Assembly (NCBI RefSeq): GCF_011808225.1
Contig: NZ_SOYS01000006.1
Coordinates: 191,647-255,646 of the forward strand
From: Cedecea colo
GTDB taxonomy: Bacteria; Pseudomonadota; Gammaproteobacteria; Enterobacterales; Enterobacteriaceae
Direction: 5' to 3'
Length of the DNA stretch: 64,000 nucleotides
This document shows, piece by piece, positions 19,076 to 29,430 of the stretch. The position numbers and the translations under genes are program-made. How positions within the stretch are numbered: position 1 is the first letter of the stretch; each line of letters begins with the position of its first letter. The notes under the pieces are model-generated. The model saw only the letters and a program-made list of their open reading frames with translations, was not told the DNA's origin and ran no database searches.

Positions 19076-20719
19076 TTAGCGGATACTTAAAATCGTGTCG
19101 AGCAGTGTTGTCGCCGTCTGCAGAACCTGGGCGTTTGCCTGATAGTATTGAGTGAACATGGTTAAATTAATGTACTCCTCGTTAAGATCGACCCCGGAAA
19201 CCGCCTGTTGCTCATACAGCATGGCGTCAACGGTTTTGGCGCTGGTCGCCGCGTTGGCCTTGAGCGATGTCACAGAGGAACCAACGGAGCTAACCAGGCT
19301 GGCGTACGCTTCGGTGAGCGTAGATTTACCGATTAAGGTTTCATTTTTAATCGCCAGCAGATTTTTGATGTTTTCGTTATTGCTCTCTTCGCTTGCATCC
19401 GGTGAATTTGAAGCTGCGATCGTGCTGCCGTCTGCGATGGCCACGCTCAGGTTATCCGCAACGCCTGATACCGAGTTGAGCACAAAGCTGTCGTTGGCCT
19501 GCGGGTTACCCTGCGGCTTGATGGAAAGGCCATCAAACTGAAGCTCGCCGTCCGGACCCGCCGTCGTTTCCACTGCCCCGCCGCTGCTCGTCTTCACTTC
19601 CCAGTCGCTGGCGCCCGGCCCTTTATAGGTGATGATGTAATCCTGCGGCCTGACGTCGGCGATGCTGCTGTAGGTCACGCCCAGTGAAGCATTGCCGCCG
19701 TTATTACGGTTAGCCAGCGCCGCCGGGACGGTAACATTGAAGATGGCCTGCCCCTCAGCGCCGTTCAGGTCGTAACCTTGCTGATTCACTTCGTTAAAGC
19801 GGTTCGCCATTTGCAGGGCAAGCTGGTTGAGCTGGTTGCGCGCGTCCTTAAGGTCTTCATTACGGAACATAAACAGACCGGCAAGCTTGCCGGTGGTAAT
19901 TTTTGCTTCATCCAGCGGCAGCGAGTTACCCGAAGCATCAACGTAATAGACCACCGTTTCAGAAGGGTTCGCCGGCGAGACGCTGGCTTCCATAGCATAA
20001 GAACGATCGCCGTTAACCAGCGGCAGTCCGTTTGCTATCGTCACATCGACCCGACCGGTGGTCGGGTTTTCCGTTACGCGAATACCAATCTGGTCGTTCA
20101 GCGTACCCAGTAAGATATCGCGCTGATCGAGCAGGTCGGCCGGCAGGGTTCCCGTCTGTCCCTGAATCTTTTCGATTTCCCTGTTCAGTTTGGCAAGCTG
20201 TTCAGCGCTGGCATTGATGACATTAACGGTCTGCGTAATCTGGGTATTGTTTCCTTTTTCCAGTCCGTTAAGCGTTTTGCTGTTGGACTGAAACTGGTAA
20301 GCGAGCGCTTTAAACTGCGAGAGCGTTTCCTGACGAGCAGCCAGACTTACCGGATCGCTGCTCATTTTTTCCATGGCGCCGAAAGCATTGTTCAGCGCTA
20401 CGGAGACGTTAGAAGTATCATCGCCCAGCATGTTATCAACCTGGCTTAGTTGTTCATAACGGCTGGCCAGCGCCTGATATTCCGTGGCAGCGCTACGCAC
20501 CTGGTTATTGATAAAGCCGTTATAAGCACGCTCTACGCCGTTAATCTGCACACCGTAGCCGAAGAAACCATTACCCGTGGTTCTGCCTCCCGCTTCACCA
20601 AAAATAATGCTCTGACGACTGTAGCCGCTGGTCATTGCGTTACTGAGATTATTACCAACGACATTTAATGCCGACTGAGCAGAACCCAGTCCCGATTGAG
20701 CTAAATTCAGAAGATTCAT
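19076..20719 (-). CDS. flgK: hook-filament junction protein FlgK (HAP1)
   Basis: FlgK forms the first junction ring above the hook. The N-terminus MNLLNLAQSGLGSAQSALNVVGNNLSNAMTSGYSRQ, quoted here only for its rod-hook signature, and the C-terminal SGVDLNEEYINL, FTQYYQANAQVLQTA region match the family. Length is about 547 residues, like E. coli (547). I prefer ATG 20719, with GGGA five bases upstream, over the ATG two codons earlier. About 107 bases separate it from flgJ, wide enough for an internal promoter, though none is obvious. Confidence 0.96.
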   Translation of the reverse strand: MNLLNLAQSGLGSAQSALNVVGNNLSNAMTSGYSRQSIIFGEAGGRTTGNGFFGYGVQINGVERAYNGFINNQVRSAATEYQALASRYEQLSQVDNMLGDDTSNVSVALNNAFGAMEKMSSDPVSLAARQETLSQFKALAYQFQSNSKTLNGLEKGNNTQITQTVNVINASAEQLAKLNREIEKIQGQTGTLPADLLDQRDILLGTLNDQIGIRVTENPTTGRVDVTIANGLPLVNGDRSYAMEASVSPANPSETVVYYVDASGNSLPLDEAKITTGKLAGLFMFRNEDLKDARNQLNQLALQMANRFNEVNQQGYDLNGAEGQAIFNVTVPAALANRNNGGNASLGVTYSSIADVRPQDYIITYKGPGASDWEVKTSSGGAVETTAGPDGELQFDGLSIKPQGNPQANDSFVLNSVSGVADNLSVAIADGSTIAASNSPDASEESNNENIKNLLAIKNETLIGKSTLTEAYASLVSSVGSSVTSLKANAATSAKTVDAMLYEQQAVSGVDLNEEYINLTMFTQYYQANAQVLQTATTLLDTILSIR

Positions 20720-20826
20720 AAGCATCCCACGTTAAATTTCTGCGCAGAAAATCCTTAAATTAATCAAGTAAATTCCTACTGTTAATTTATATATCGGACC
20801 GAACGGAATTAACTGAAACGATAATC

Positions 20827-21777
20827 CTAAAATAGTGAAGAAAAATCGTTTTTATAGGCATTTAACGCCTGATTAACATTACTTTTAACCTGTTGGATAA
20901 TTGATATTAATTTATTTGCATATTGCGGGTCGGTTGCATATCCGCCGCGCTGCAAGGCCCGCGCTGCATGCTCAGGTGAGGCCGCACGCGTAACGTCCTG
21001 ATAACGAGGATTATGCGTCAGCAGTGCCGCATAGTCCGCTAATGCTTCAGAATAGGAGCCATATACGCGAAATGCCGCCCTCACTTTTTGCGGTACGCCA
21101 TGTATATATTCCGTGGTGGTTATTTCCGTGGTCTCTCCTTTCCACCCGTCGGTCGCTTTAATAGCAAATAAGTTGTAGCTCGGCCTACCTTCTTTGGTAA
21201 GTATTTCCTGATTACCCCAGCCGGATTCCAGAGCAGCCTGCGCAATAATAAGCTGGTGAGGTACGCCGCTTTTTTTTGCTGCATTCATCGCCGGGGCTAA
21301 CATTCGGGCGATAAAATCACTACTCTTGCCGCCGGAGCCTGCCTCGTCCACCGTTCTTGCTTTTTCATGGCTGGTAATATCTTCGGTATTTAACCGCTGT
21401 GGTATGCGTTTAAACGAGGCGTTATTCAGAGAAAGCGGCGTATGCGCCGTTGACGTCGCGCCTGTAGCACTCTGCCCTTCGCCGCTCATTTGTTTTACCA
21501 ATACTTCAGCCAGCCCCAGATTGCCCTGTTCAGCGATATTCTGCGCCAGTTGCTGATCGTACATCGAGGTGAACATTTCTGACTGCTGCGAATTGAACAG
21601 CCCATCTTTGAAAGTGGCATCGCGCATACTCTTTAGCATCATCTGTACGAACAGGCCTTCCATCTGTTTAGCCGCAGCCTTCAGTCCCTGTCCGGGATCC
21701 TCTTTTGCAGTACGTTTCAACGCTTCCAGGTTGCGAATATCAAAGGCCGCTCCCCGGGTCAAAGCCGAGCTGTTCAT
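20827..21777 (-). CDS. flgJ: flagellar rod cap and muramidase FlgJ
   Basis: FlgJ has an N-terminal rod-capping domain (about 1-110, with AAKQMEGLFVQMMLKSMRDA and FTSMYDQQLAQNI) and a C-terminal glucosaminidase domain (about 150-316). The latter contains the QAALESGWGNQEI motif with the catalytic glutamate, and opens the peptidoglycan layer for the rod. Its 316 residues match E. coli (313). The ATG overlaps the flgI stop as TGATG. Confidence 0.96.
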   Translation of the reverse strand: MNSSALTRGAAFDIRNLEALKRTAKEDPGQGLKAAAKQMEGLFVQMMLKSMRDATFKDGLFNSQQSEMFTSMYDQQLAQNIAEQGNLGLAEVLVKQMSGEGQSATGATSTAHTPLSLNNASFKRIPQRLNTEDITSHEKARTVDEAGSGGKSSDFIARMLAPAMNAAKKSGVPHQLIIAQAALESGWGNQEILTKEGRPSYNLFAIKATDGWKGETTEITTTEYIHGVPQKVRAAFRVYGSYSEALADYAALLTHNPRYQDVTRAASPEHAARALQRGGYATDPQYANKLISIIQQVKSNVNQALNAYKNDFSSLF

Positions 21778-22898
21778 CAGTTAGTCTCCAGTTTTGCGCG
21801 CAGGCAACCGGCGCTTTTCATTGACTGCAAAATGGACATCAAATCATTCGGCGTCGCCCCGAGGCTGTTAAGCGCCCGCACCACGCGTTTCAAATCGGCG
21901 CTGGTGTTCACACGTTGCAGGGCGCCGTTTTGTTCACGCAATGAAATCTGCGTATCGGTTGCCGCAACGGTTTGCCCGCCTGCAAGGGGCGTATCCGGCT
22001 GGCTGACTTGGGTATTACGCGCGACCTCCACGGTTAAATCTCCCTGCGCAATGGCACAGGCATCCAGCGTTACATGCCGGTTCATTACCACCGATCCCGT
22101 GCGGGAGTTGACGATCACGCGGGCTTCCATTGCGCCCGGGCGAATCGTCAGGTTTTGCACCTCCGCCAGAAAACGCACTTTCGCCGCGCTGTTCATCGGG
22201 GCAACCAGCCTTATCACTCGTGAATCTTCGGCTATTGCCGTACCGCTGCCCAAGTGGCGGTTTATCTCGTCGCTTACCTGCTGGACAAGCCCGAAATCAC
22301 CGTCGTTGAGCCGCAGATACAGCGTATTCTGGCTGGCGAAACTCACCGGTACTTCACGCTCTACGGTTGCGCCGCCGCTGATACGCGCCCCGTTTAGCTG
22401 GTTAACCTGCACGCTGCTGCCGCCGCTTTGCGCACCGGCACCGGACATCAACAAATTGCCCTGCGCCAGGGCGTAAATCTGGTTATCCACCCCTTTTAAC
22501 GGGGTCATCAGCAGCGTCCCGCCGCGCAGACTTTTTGCGTTACCCATCGAGGAAACCACAACGTCAATTTTCTCTCCGGCACGGGAAAAAGGAGGAAGTT
22601 CAGCCGTGACCATAACGGCAGCCACATTTTTAAGCTGCATATTGGTGCCGGGCGGAACGGTGATGCCCAGCTGGGAAAGCATGTTATTCAGACTCTGGGT
22701 AGTGAAAGGGGTTTGCATGGTCTGATCCCCCGTACCGTCCAGCCCCACCACCAGGCCATAGCCCATTAGCGAGTTACTGCGTACGCCCTGAATCGAGGTG
22801 AGATCCCGGATGCGTTCGGCATGCGCCGATGGCAAAGGGGAAATAATCAGCCCAACGCAGAACAGGCTAAGGCAAAAAGTGATGAGGGAAGTTTTCAT
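21777..22898 (-). CDS. flgI: flagellar P-ring protein FlgI
   Basis: FlgI builds the periplasmic P ring. A signal peptide ([17 protein letters not shown], ending SAHA) precedes the conserved [20 protein letters not shown] and [12 protein letters not shown] sequences. The C-terminal region holds [26 protein letters not shown] sequence and a cysteine ([10 protein letters not shown]) as in the family. Length is 373 residues. It follows flgH by 9 bases and overlaps flgJ. Confidence 0.97.
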   Translation of the reverse strand: MKTSLITFCLSLFCVGLIISPLPSAHAERIRDLTSIQGVRSNSLMGYGLVVGLDGTGDQTMQTPFTTQSLNNMLSQLGITVPPGTNMQLKNVAAVMVTAELPPFSRAGEKIDVVVSSMGNAKSLRGGTLLMTPLKGVDNQIYALAQGNLLMSGAGAQSGGSSVQVNQLNGARISGGATVEREVPVSFASQNTLYLRLNDGDFGLVQQVSDEINRHLGSGTAIAEDSRVIRLVAPMNSAAKVRFLAEVQNLTIRPGAMEARVIVNSRTGSVVMNRHVTLDACAIAQGDLTVEVARNTQVSQPDTPLAGGQTVAATDTQISLREQNGALQRVNTSADLKRVVRALNSLGATPNDLMSILQSMKSAGCLRAKLETN

Positions 22899-22907
22899 AT
22901 CGGCTAA

Positions 22908-23651
22908 CTAAAAAGGTGAGAGATTAAGGAACAGACGCTGTAACCAGCCCATCTGCTGCGCTTCATTAATGTAACCATTGCCAACGTATTCAATGCGGGC
23001 ATCGGATACCTGAGTCGATATCACCGTGTTGCTGCCGCTGATAGTCCGCGGGTTGACGATGCCGGAGAAGCGGATAAATTCGGTCCCCTGGTTTATCGCG
23101 ATTTGTTTTTCACCCACTACGCTGAGGTTGCCGTTTTCAAGCACCTGCTTCACCGTGACGGTAATCGTGCCGCTAAAGGTGTTCCGCGCGGCCGCGCCGC
23201 CTTTACCGGTAAAATCGTTGTTCCCGTTGATAGAAGCGTTAGCTCTGTCGCCGCCAAACAAACCGCTGAGGGCTTTTGGCATCGCGTCAAAAGCCAGCCC
23301 CGTTGAGCCGTCACGGGAAGCGCTGGCCGACGAGCTTTTGCTGGCGCTGACGTTTTCCTGCAGCAGAATAGTCAGCGTATCGCCGATATTTCTTGGTCGA
23401 CGGTCTTCAAAGAGCGGCTGGTAGCCGTAATTCATCGCCTGTCCGCTTTGAAAAACCGATCCGTTGACGGCGGCAGGCGCCGCCGGGGCCGGGTTAGCCG
23501 TTGTCTGCCCTTCCACTAAAGACGTATGCGGAATATAGGCGCAGCCAGCCAGCGGCAAAGCGCAGACAAGCAGAACCAGAACGCGTTTGAAGCCATCACG
23601 CCCTGAACTTAGCGGCGTCCCGGTCATATCGGAAAAGAGATGATCTTTCAT
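22908..23651 (-). CDS. flgH: flagellar L-ring lipoprotein FlgH
   Basis: FlgH builds the outer membrane L ring. A lipobox LAGC places the lipidated cysteine at residue 37 of this frame. The core [21 protein letters not shown] and [20 protein letters not shown] is nearly identical to E. coli, and the end is NLSPF. The first 15 or so residues are longer than in E. coli (247 against 232), so the true start may be ATG 23627; neither has a strong ribosome site. It lies 72 bases after flgG. Confidence 0.96.
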   Translation of the reverse strand: MKDHLFSDMTGTPLSSGRDGFKRVLVLLVCALPLAGCAYIPHTSLVEGQTTANPAPAAPAAVNGSVFQSGQAMNYGYQPLFEDRRPRNIGDTLTILLQENVSASKSSSASASRDGSTGLAFDAMPKALSGLFGGDRANASINGNNDFTGKGGAAARNTFSGTITVTVKQVLENGNLSVVGEKQIAINQGTEFIRFSGIVNPRTISGSNTVISTQVSDARIEYVGNGYINEAQQMGWLQRLFLNLSPF

Positions 23652-23723
23652 TTCATTCGCTGCCGTCAGGACTCGCAGGCCGCCGCCCGTGGGTTTAAGC
23701 CCGGGCAGCGCTCAGCGGTGCGG

Positions 23724-24506
23724 TTAAAGTTGCATCAGGCGCTGCAACATCTGATCGGATGTCGAAACGGCTTTGCTGTTAATTTCATAGGCGCGCTGCG
23801 TCTGGATCATATTGACCAGTTCCTCAGCAACGTTCACGTTGGAGGTTTCGACGTAGCCCTGGGTAAGGGAGCCGGCCCCGTTCAGGCCCGGCGTGGACTC
23901 ATTTGGCGCGCCGGAAGACTGGGTTTCGCGATAAAGGTTCTCACCAGTGCTCTCAAGGCCGGAGTCGTTAATAAAGGTGGCTAAGGTTAGCTGTCCCACC
24001 TGCTGCGGAGCGGTCTGGCCAACGATCGTCACGCTGACGATACCGTCTTTCCCTACCGTCAGGGTGTTTGCATCCTGGGAGATGGTGATAGCCGGCTGGA
24101 TTGGGTAACCGCTGGCCGTCACCAGTTGGCCATTCTGATCGAACTGGAATGACCCATCACGCGTATAGGCCGTGGAACCATCGGGTAGCTGCACCTGGAA
24201 AAATCCATTGCCGTCGATCGCCACATCTTTACTGTTATTGGTCTGCGTCAGGCTGCCCTGGCTGTGAATACGCTCGGTTGCCACCGGGCGCACGCCGGTA
24301 CCTAATTGCAGGCCCGAAGGAATAGTAGTCTGCTCGGAAGACTGTGCGCCGGGCTGGCGCAGCGTCTGGTATAGCAAATCTTCAAATACGGCACGCTGGC
24401 GTTTAAAGCCGTTGGTACTCACATTTGCCAGGTTGTTTGAAATCACATCCATATTGGTCTGTTGTGCTTCAAGGCCTGTTTTAGCAATCCATAAAGAACG
24501 GATCAT
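23724..24506 (-). CDS. flgG: flagellar distal rod protein FlgG
   Basis: FlgG forms the distal rod. The N-terminus [20 protein letters not shown] with [14 protein letters not shown] and the C-terminal [20 protein letters not shown] are the rod-hook family signatures. At 260 residues it has the exact E. coli length. It sits between flgF (22-base gap) and flgH. Confidence 0.98.
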   Translation of the reverse strand: MIRSLWIAKTGLEAQQTNMDVISNNLANVSTNGFKRQRAVFEDLLYQTLRQPGAQSSEQTTIPSGLQLGTGVRPVATERIHSQGSLTQTNNSKDVAIDGNGFFQVQLPDGSTAYTRDGSFQFDQNGQLVTASGYPIQPAITISQDANTLTVGKDGIVSVTIVGQTAPQQVGQLTLATFINDSGLESTGENLYRETQSSGAPNESTPGLNGAGSLTQGYVETSNVNVAEELVNMIQTQRAYEINSKAVSTSDQMLQRLMQL

Positions 24507-24528
24507 CAGAAATATCTCCTTATCAGCG

Positions 24529-25272
24529 TTAGCCTGTACTCAGCAGCTGATTAGCGTTCTTCGCGTTGTCATCAACGGTGCTGATGACCTTCATTTGCAT
24601 GTCGAAACTGCGTGCCGTGGCAATCATGTCGACCATCGCTTTTACGGGACTAACGTTGCTGCTTTCAATGGCGCCCGGCACCACCTTCATATCCAGATCT
24701 GCCGGCATGGGCTGCCCCGGATTAGCAACGGAATGGAACAGGCCGTCATCACCGTTTTGCAGCGCCTGAATCGGAGCATTGACCAGTTTGAGTCGCCCGA
24801 CCTGGGCCAATGCGGTAGGCTCATCGCCCGCGCCAAGTGCGGTAATGGTGCCGTCAGGAGCGAAAGTGATTTGGGATTGTGGCGGCACGGTTAACGGGCC
24901 GCCGTCGCCGAGCAGCGGAAAACCGCGCACCCGAAGCTGGCCTTCGCTATCCACCTCGATATTGCCATCGCGCGTATAGGCCTCGGAGCCGTCTGCCAGC
25001 TGCACCGCAAGCCAGCCATCCTGCGGCAGAGCAACGTCCAGGCCGCGCCCGGTCTGGTTTATACTCCCCATGGCGTTATCGTGATAAGGGGTAGATCCGA
25101 CCACAAGCGTTCGCGTCTGGATGGACGGGCCGTCAACCGGCACCGCGCGCCAGGCCATGAGCTGGGCACGAAACCCCGGCGTGGAGACATTTGCCAGATT
25201 ATTCGAGGTCACCGCCTGGCGACTGAGGGCTGCGTTTGCTGCCCCCAAAGCGGTGTAAATTGCACGATCCAT
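24529..25272 (-). CDS. flgF: flagellar proximal rod protein FlgF
   Basis: FlgF is a proximal rod subunit. The protein starts [16 protein letters not shown], has [14 protein letters not shown], and ends in the region [25 protein letters not shown], all typical. Length is 247 residues (251 in E. coli). It lies 11 bases after flgE. Confidence 0.97.
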   Translation of the reverse strand: MDRAIYTALGAANAALSRQAVTSNNLANVSTPGFRAQLMAWRAVPVDGPSIQTRTLVVGSTPYHDNAMGSINQTGRGLDVALPQDGWLAVQLADGSEAYTRDGNIEVDSEGQLRVRGFPLLGDGGPLTVPPQSQITFAPDGTITALGAGDEPTALAQVGRLKLVNAPIQALQNGDDGLFHSVANPGQPMPADLDMKVVPGAIESSNVSPVKAMVDMIATARSFDMQMKVISTVDDNAKNANQLLSTG

Positions 25273-25283
25273 ATCAGCCCGCT

Positions 25284-26510
25284 TTACGACATGTTTGAGA
25301 GAATCTGAAGAAGCTCAGACTGCGTTTTGATGGTTTGGGAGTTGGACTGGTAGTTGCGCTGGTAGACGATCATGTTGACCATCTCCTTGCTCAGATCCAC
25401 GTTCGACGCCTCAAGGCGGTTACCGTACAGCGTACCCAGGTTGCCCGTGCCGGAAATGCCCGAAACCGGCTGGCCGGAAACCGGCGTTTCAGACCAGCAG
25501 TTATTGCCTTCTGAAGCCAGGCCACCGGGATTGGTGAAGTTGCTAAGCACCACCTGACCCAGGAGCTGTTTCTGCCCGTTGCTATAAGAGGCAATAATTT
25601 CACCGCTGTCGCCGACCACATAGCCGTTCATTAAGCCTGGTGGATAACCGTCGGTGCTCGGGCTATCCATTGCGGTATCGGCTGCCTGCTGGGTCATACC
25701 TGCCATATCAAGATCAAAATTCAGCTCGCTGCCGCCGTTATAAGAGGCGCCCTGCACGTTGAGTTTTGCCGGGTTGGTCACCAGCTGGCCGGAAGGGTCA
25801 AATTCAATGTCCATCAACTGATAAACAGGCTTACCGTCAGCATCCAGATTAGGTGAGGTGGTATCGCTGGAATGCGTCGTCCATTTGTTATTGGCCGTTT
25901 TCACAAAGTAAACGTTAACGGTGTGTTTGTTGCCCAGGCTGTCGTAGGCATCGACCTGCGTCACCGAGCTGTAGCTTTTTGAATCGGCAGGATCGAAAGG
26001 GTTGCCCGCCGGATCGATAATTTTCGTTCCGGAATCCAGGTTGCCTTTCATCGTACCGCTATCAGAAGCACGCGCCTGCATTTGGCCTGAGGGGATCTGG
26101 ATTGGCCCGATCGCGGCACCCGCCTGAATAGTCGGCGGCGTTCCCGTCGCCTGATAGCCGGTCAGATACATGCCCTGGTTATTGACGATAAAACCATTTT
26201 CATCACTTTTGAACTGACCGTTACGGCTGTAAAACACGCTGCCCGCGTCGTTCACCAGACGGAAGAAACCGTTACCGGAAATCCCCATATCAAGGCTGCT
26301 GTTGCCCTGGCCAAGCACGCCATCGCTGAAATTCTGATTCACGCTGGAAACCTGAACGCCCATGCCAATCTGGGAGCCGGCAAATACATCGGCAAAAGCA
26401 ATGGAGCCTGATTTAAAACCCACCGTCTGGGAGTTGGCAATATTGTTGCCGACCACATCCAGCGCCTGCGACGCGGAGCTTAATCCGCTAAGTCCTTGTG
26501 AAAAACCCAT
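25284..26510 (-). CDS. flgE: flagellar hook protein FlgE
   Basis: FlgE is the hook subunit. The N-terminal MGFSQGLSGLSSASQALDVV and NNIANSQTVGFKS, and the C-terminal ASNVDLSKEMVNMIVYQRNYQ, are conserved. The middle forms the exposed hook domains. Its 408 residues compare with 402 in E. coli. It follows flgD by 36 bases. Confidence 0.98.
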   Translation of the reverse strand: MGFSQGLSGLSSASQALDVVGNNIANSQTVGFKSGSIAFADVFAGSQIGMGVQVSSVNQNFSDGVLGQGNSSLDMGISGNGFFRLVNDAGSVFYSRNGQFKSDENGFIVNNQGMYLTGYQATGTPPTIQAGAAIGPIQIPSGQMQARASDSGTMKGNLDSGTKIIDPAGNPFDPADSKSYSSVTQVDAYDSLGNKHTVNVYFVKTANNKWTTHSSDTTSPNLDADGKPVYQLMDIEFDPSGQLVTNPAKLNVQGASYNGGSELNFDLDMAGMTQQAADTAMDSPSTDGYPPGLMNGYVVGDSGEIIASYSNGQKQLLGQVVLSNFTNPGGLASEGNNCWSETPVSGQPVSGISGTGNLGTLYGNRLEASNVDLSKEMVNMIVYQRNYQSNSQTIKTQSELLQILSNMS

Positions 26511-26546
26511 ATTGTTAGTCCTGAAAGCTAAAAGTTAAAACCGACT

Positions 26547-27230
26547 TTATTCAACGAGATACACATCGCCCAGCATGGCCGTGCCCGCTAAGCCCAGCTG
26601 TAGCAGTGCGCCGCTCGGGGTAAAGGCAACGCTTTCCACCTTCGATTTTTTCAGGGAAACAATCTCTGGCACGCTGCCATCTGCGTTGGAAACGGAGTAG
26701 GAAACTTTGAAGCTGCCGTCTTCGACGGTGCGCGGATCGGCCGGCTGGAAATTGGTTAAATCACCCAGCGTGAATTGATGAACGCCCGCTTTCATACCCT
26801 TTAGTTCAGCGGTATAAACATTGCCCTGAGCATCGGTCAGGATAACGTTGACGGTATCTGCATCGCTGCTAATCGAGAAGCCTCCCCGCTGATTGCCTTC
26901 CTCAACGTTCGACATTGTCGATTCGCCTTCGATTAACACATGGCGGCCTATCCACTGGCTGGCATCCATCTGCTGCATGCCTGATACCAGCAGCCCCATC
27001 GAATTTACGCTGGCGTTAAGCTGCTGGACGCCTGCGGCAGTCTGGAACTGCGTTAGCTGTGAAGTAAGCTGGTTGTTGTCCATCGGATTGGTGGGATCCT
27101 GGTTTTGCATTTGTGCCACGAGGAGGGTCATAAAGCTGTTCATCAGCTCCTCGACGTTGCCTCCCAGGCTATTGCTGCTTTTTATGGCGTCGGCGCTGCT
27201 GTTTTGACTCATCACGGCTGAAACGGCCAT
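26547..27230 (-). CDS. flgD: hook-capping protein FlgD
   Basis: FlgD is the temporary scaffold that guides hook assembly. The N-terminal half contains the conserved FMTLLVAQMQNQDPTNPMDNNQLTSQ-type motif (split by DPTNPMDN at about residue 45). The C-terminal half is a Tudor/FnIII-like cap domain. Length is 227 residues (231 in E. coli). It lies 19 bases after flgC. Confidence 0.97.
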   Translation of the reverse strand: MAVSAVMSQNSSADAIKSSNSLGGNVEELMNSFMTLLVAQMQNQDPTNPMDNNQLTSQLTQFQTAAGVQQLNASVNSMGLLVSGMQQMDASQWIGRHVLIEGESTMSNVEEGNQRGGFSISSDADTVNVILTDAQGNVYTAELKGMKAGVHQFTLGDLTNFQPADPRTVEDGSFKVSYSVSNADGSVPEIVSLKKSKVESVAFTPSGALLQLGLAGTAMLGDVYLVE

Positions 27231-27249
27231 ATCAACTTTCCTTATCGAT

Positions 27250-27654
27250 CTATTGACCCAGGGTCAGCGTTTTTAACATCAGTGCTTTCGCGCTGTTCAT
27301 TACTTCCACATTGGCCTGATAGCTGCGGGAGGCTGAAATGGTGTTCACCATTTCACTGACCACGTCAACGTTAGGCATTCGCACGTAACCTTTATCATCC
27401 GCCAGCGGATTTCCCGGCTCGTAAACCATGCGATCCGGCGCGCTGCTTTCCACCACATCACTCACTTTAACGCCGCCGGTCTGCTGCCCTGCGAAGGCAT
27501 CAACCTGAAACACAACGTGGCGGGCGCGGTAAGGATTACCATCAGGCCCAACGGCGCTGTCGGCATTGGCCATATTGCTGGCGCTGACGTTGAGTCTTTT
27601 TGACTGGGCGGCCATCGCCGAGCCTGAAATATCTAAAATATTAAACAGAGACAT
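27250..27654 (-). CDS. flgC: flagellar proximal rod protein FlgC
   Basis: FlgC is a proximal rod subunit. [18 protein letters not shown] at the start, then [19 protein letters not shown], and [20 protein letters not shown] near the end match the family. Its 134 residues equal the E. coli length. It is 8 bases after flgB. Confidence 0.98.
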   Translation of the reverse strand: MSLFNILDISGSAMAAQSKRLNVSASNMANADSAVGPDGNPYRARHVVFQVDAFAGQQTGGVKVSDVVESSAPDRMVYEPGNPLADDKGYVRMPNVDVVSEMVNTISASRSYQANVEVMNSAKALMLKTLTLGQ

Positions 27655-27662
27655 AGCGATAT

Positions 27663-28076
27663 TTAACCCTGACTAATGACGTTCATCATGCTTTTAATTT
27701 GTCCGCCAAGCATCGTCAGGCTGGATTGATATTTGATGCTGTTATCAACAAAGCTGACGCGCTCACGGTCCATATCAACCGTATTACCATCAGCACTCGG
27801 CTGGTCCGGCACGCGATATAATAATTGGCTGCTATGGGTGTTGGATGCGGTAGCTGGAATATGTTTCTGCGTTGTCAGCTTTAAAGCCAGCGGCGCTCTC
27901 GTCTGCGGCTCATTACCCATCGCTTTTTTGAGCTGCTGTGAAAAATCAATATCTCTGGCTAAATAACCGGGCGTATCAGCATTCGCGATATTTGACGCTA
28001 AAATATCTTGCCGTTGATTAAGCAAACGTAATGCCTGCTGCTGAAAACGCAGCGAATTATCGAGTTTGTCAAGCAT
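27663..28076 (-). CDS. flgB: flagellar proximal rod protein FlgB
   Basis: FlgB is the first gene of the flgBCDEFGHIJKL transcription unit and a proximal rod subunit. It begins [20 protein letters not shown], has [20 protein letters not shown] and ends in the conserved [19 protein letters not shown] helix. Length is 137 residues (138 in E. coli). It is divergent from flgA, as in E. coli. Confidence 0.98.
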   Translation of the reverse strand: MLDKLDNSLRFQQQALRLLNQRQDILASNIANADTPGYLARDIDFSQQLKKAMGNEPQTRAPLALKLTTQKHIPATASNTHSSQLLYRVPDQPSADGNTVDMDRERVSFVDNSIKYQSSLTMLGGQIKSMMNVISQG

Positions 28077-28343
28077 GATGCGCTGACCTCTGCCAAATGA
28101 CTAATAACAAGTACATACTAAAGTGGAACAATATAATTCTATAACGCAAAAACGTGACAGAAATAAGCGCAATTAAGCACCTAAAAAAGCCTGTAAAATA
28201 AAACTGGCCCTAATACGCAATATGCGCTCACAAGTGAAGGCATTTAGCGCAATAAATTATCCCTATTCTGGCATATACTTTTCGACTCAAAAATTAAGTT
28301 CAGGCTTGCCTTTCCTGCCTGACATAATAAGGCCAGCATTGTT
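28077..28343. promoter_or_regulatory. flgB-flgA divergent control region
   Basis: This 267-base AT-rich gap would carry the class 2 promoters for flgB and flgA. GACAGAAATAAGCG near 28156-28169 resembles the FlhDC half-site pattern (GGCAGAAATAGCG) known from enteric class 2 promoters. I could not confidently place the partner half-site. Confidence 0.45.
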
Positions 28344-29045
28344 ATGCCCTTTATGTACCGTCTCTTCATTACCTGCCCGGCACTGCTGCTCTATGGCCTG
28401 CTATTCTTTATTACGCCACTTCAGGTACAGGCAGAACAAACATCTTTAGAAGGCCAGATTGCCGCCCTGCTTAATAAGGGGCAAAACGGTACGATTACCC
28501 GTAGCGTCAGCATTCTTACGCCACCAAAGCAGCTTGCCGGACTGTGCGCGGCCCCGCGACTTTCTGTCAGCGGTAACGACTCACGTATAACCGGCAACCG
28601 CAGCGTGATCGCCCAGTGCGGTAATCAAAAGAAATTCATTCAGATAAATATTCAGGCTGAGGGAAGCTGGTGGACAGCGAGCCGGGCTATCAAAGCGGGT
28701 AGCCTGATTCAGGCCGAGGATATTACCGCCCAGGGCGGTACAATGGCACGGTTACCGCCGGGCGTGGTATTCCGCAAGGATGATATTGTGGGCCAGGTTA
28801 CAAGCCGCACTATCAATACTGGGCAGCCCATAGTCGGCAGCCATCTGCGCAAGCGCTGGAAGGTAACCGCCGGGCAAGAAGTAGATCTGCTTGCTAGCGG
28901 CGCGGGTTTTCAAATTCGTACGCACGGCAAAGCGCTGGGCAATGCCGCGGTGAATGAAACGCTGCATGTCAAAACGAATTCCGGGCAAATTATCAGCGGA
29001 AAAGTGACCACGGATGGCAAAGTGAGCATTTTCATTAAAGAATAG
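28344..29045 (+). CDS. flgA: P-ring assembly chaperone FlgA
   Basis: FlgA is a periplasmic chaperone for P-ring formation. A signal peptide (LFITCPALLLYGLLFFITPL, ending VQA) precedes a SAF-type domain with SLIQAEDITAQGG, PPGVVFRKDDIVGQVTSR and IVGSHLRKRW. It has 233 residues against 219 in E. coli. It is divergent from flgB and followed by flgMN behind their own sigma-28 promoter. Confidence 0.95.
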   Translation: MPFMYRLFITCPALLLYGLLFFITPLQVQAEQTSLEGQIAALLNKGQNGTITRSVSILTPPKQLAGLCAAPRLSVSGNDSRITGNRSVIAQCGNQKKFIQINIQAEGSWWTASRAIKAGSLIQAEDITAQGGTMARLPPGVVFRKDDIVGQVTSRTINTGQPIVGSHLRKRWKVTAGQEVDLLASGAGFQIRTHGKALGNAAVNETLHVKTNSGQIISGKVTTDGKVSIFIKE

Positions 29046-29046
29046 C

Positions 29047-29073
29047 TTTAGTTTTTTTTTAATTCACCGATTT
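29047..29073 (+). promoter_or_regulatory. sigma-28 promoter for flgMN
   Basis: TTTAGTTT (29047-29054) matches the -35 consensus at 6 of 8 bases and ACCGATTT (29066-29073) the -10 at 5 of 8, with an exact 11-base spacer. It starts right after the flgA stop and 50 bases before flgM. In enterics flgM is likewise a class 3 gene. Confidence 0.65.
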
Positions 29074-29122
29074 ATATTTTTGTAGCCTGACGCCGCAAAA
29101 CAAACTATTGACGAGGATTATT

Positions 29123-29410
29123 ATGAGCATAGACCGAGCACAGCCACTTACAACCGGTAATGCTCAGCATAGCTTAGCGATACGCTCAAAAAACCAGAGC
29201 GTAAGTAAAACACCCACTGCCAGCAATGAAACAGCAGGTACTCAGGTTAGCTTAAGTAAACTGACACAAACCGTTCAGACCGACACGTCCCGCGACATTA
29301 ATGTGGAACGTCTGGCCAACATCAGAGCCGCGATGGAAGCTGGCGAGCTCCATATTGATACCAATAAAATAGCGCATGCCTTAGTGCAGGATATGCTTCA
29401 TTCCTCTTAA
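29123..29410 (+). CDS. flgM: anti-sigma-28 factor FlgM
   Basis: FlgM binds FliA and blocks late transcription until the completed hook exports it. The protein starts MSIDRAQPL as in E. coli. It is disordered in its first half and has the C-terminal sigma-binding helices DINVERLANIRAAMEAGELHIDTNKIAHALV. GAGGA five bases before ATG 29123 fixes this start; an in-frame ATG at 29108 lacks a site. Length is 95 residues. It lies 20 bases before flgN. Confidence 0.95.
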   Translation: MSIDRAQPLTTGNAQHSLAIRSKNQSVSKTPTASNETAGTQVSLSKLTQTVQTDTSRDINVERLANIRAAMEAGELHIDTNKIAHALVQDMLHSS

Positions 29411-29430
29411 AAGATCCGCGAATACAGACA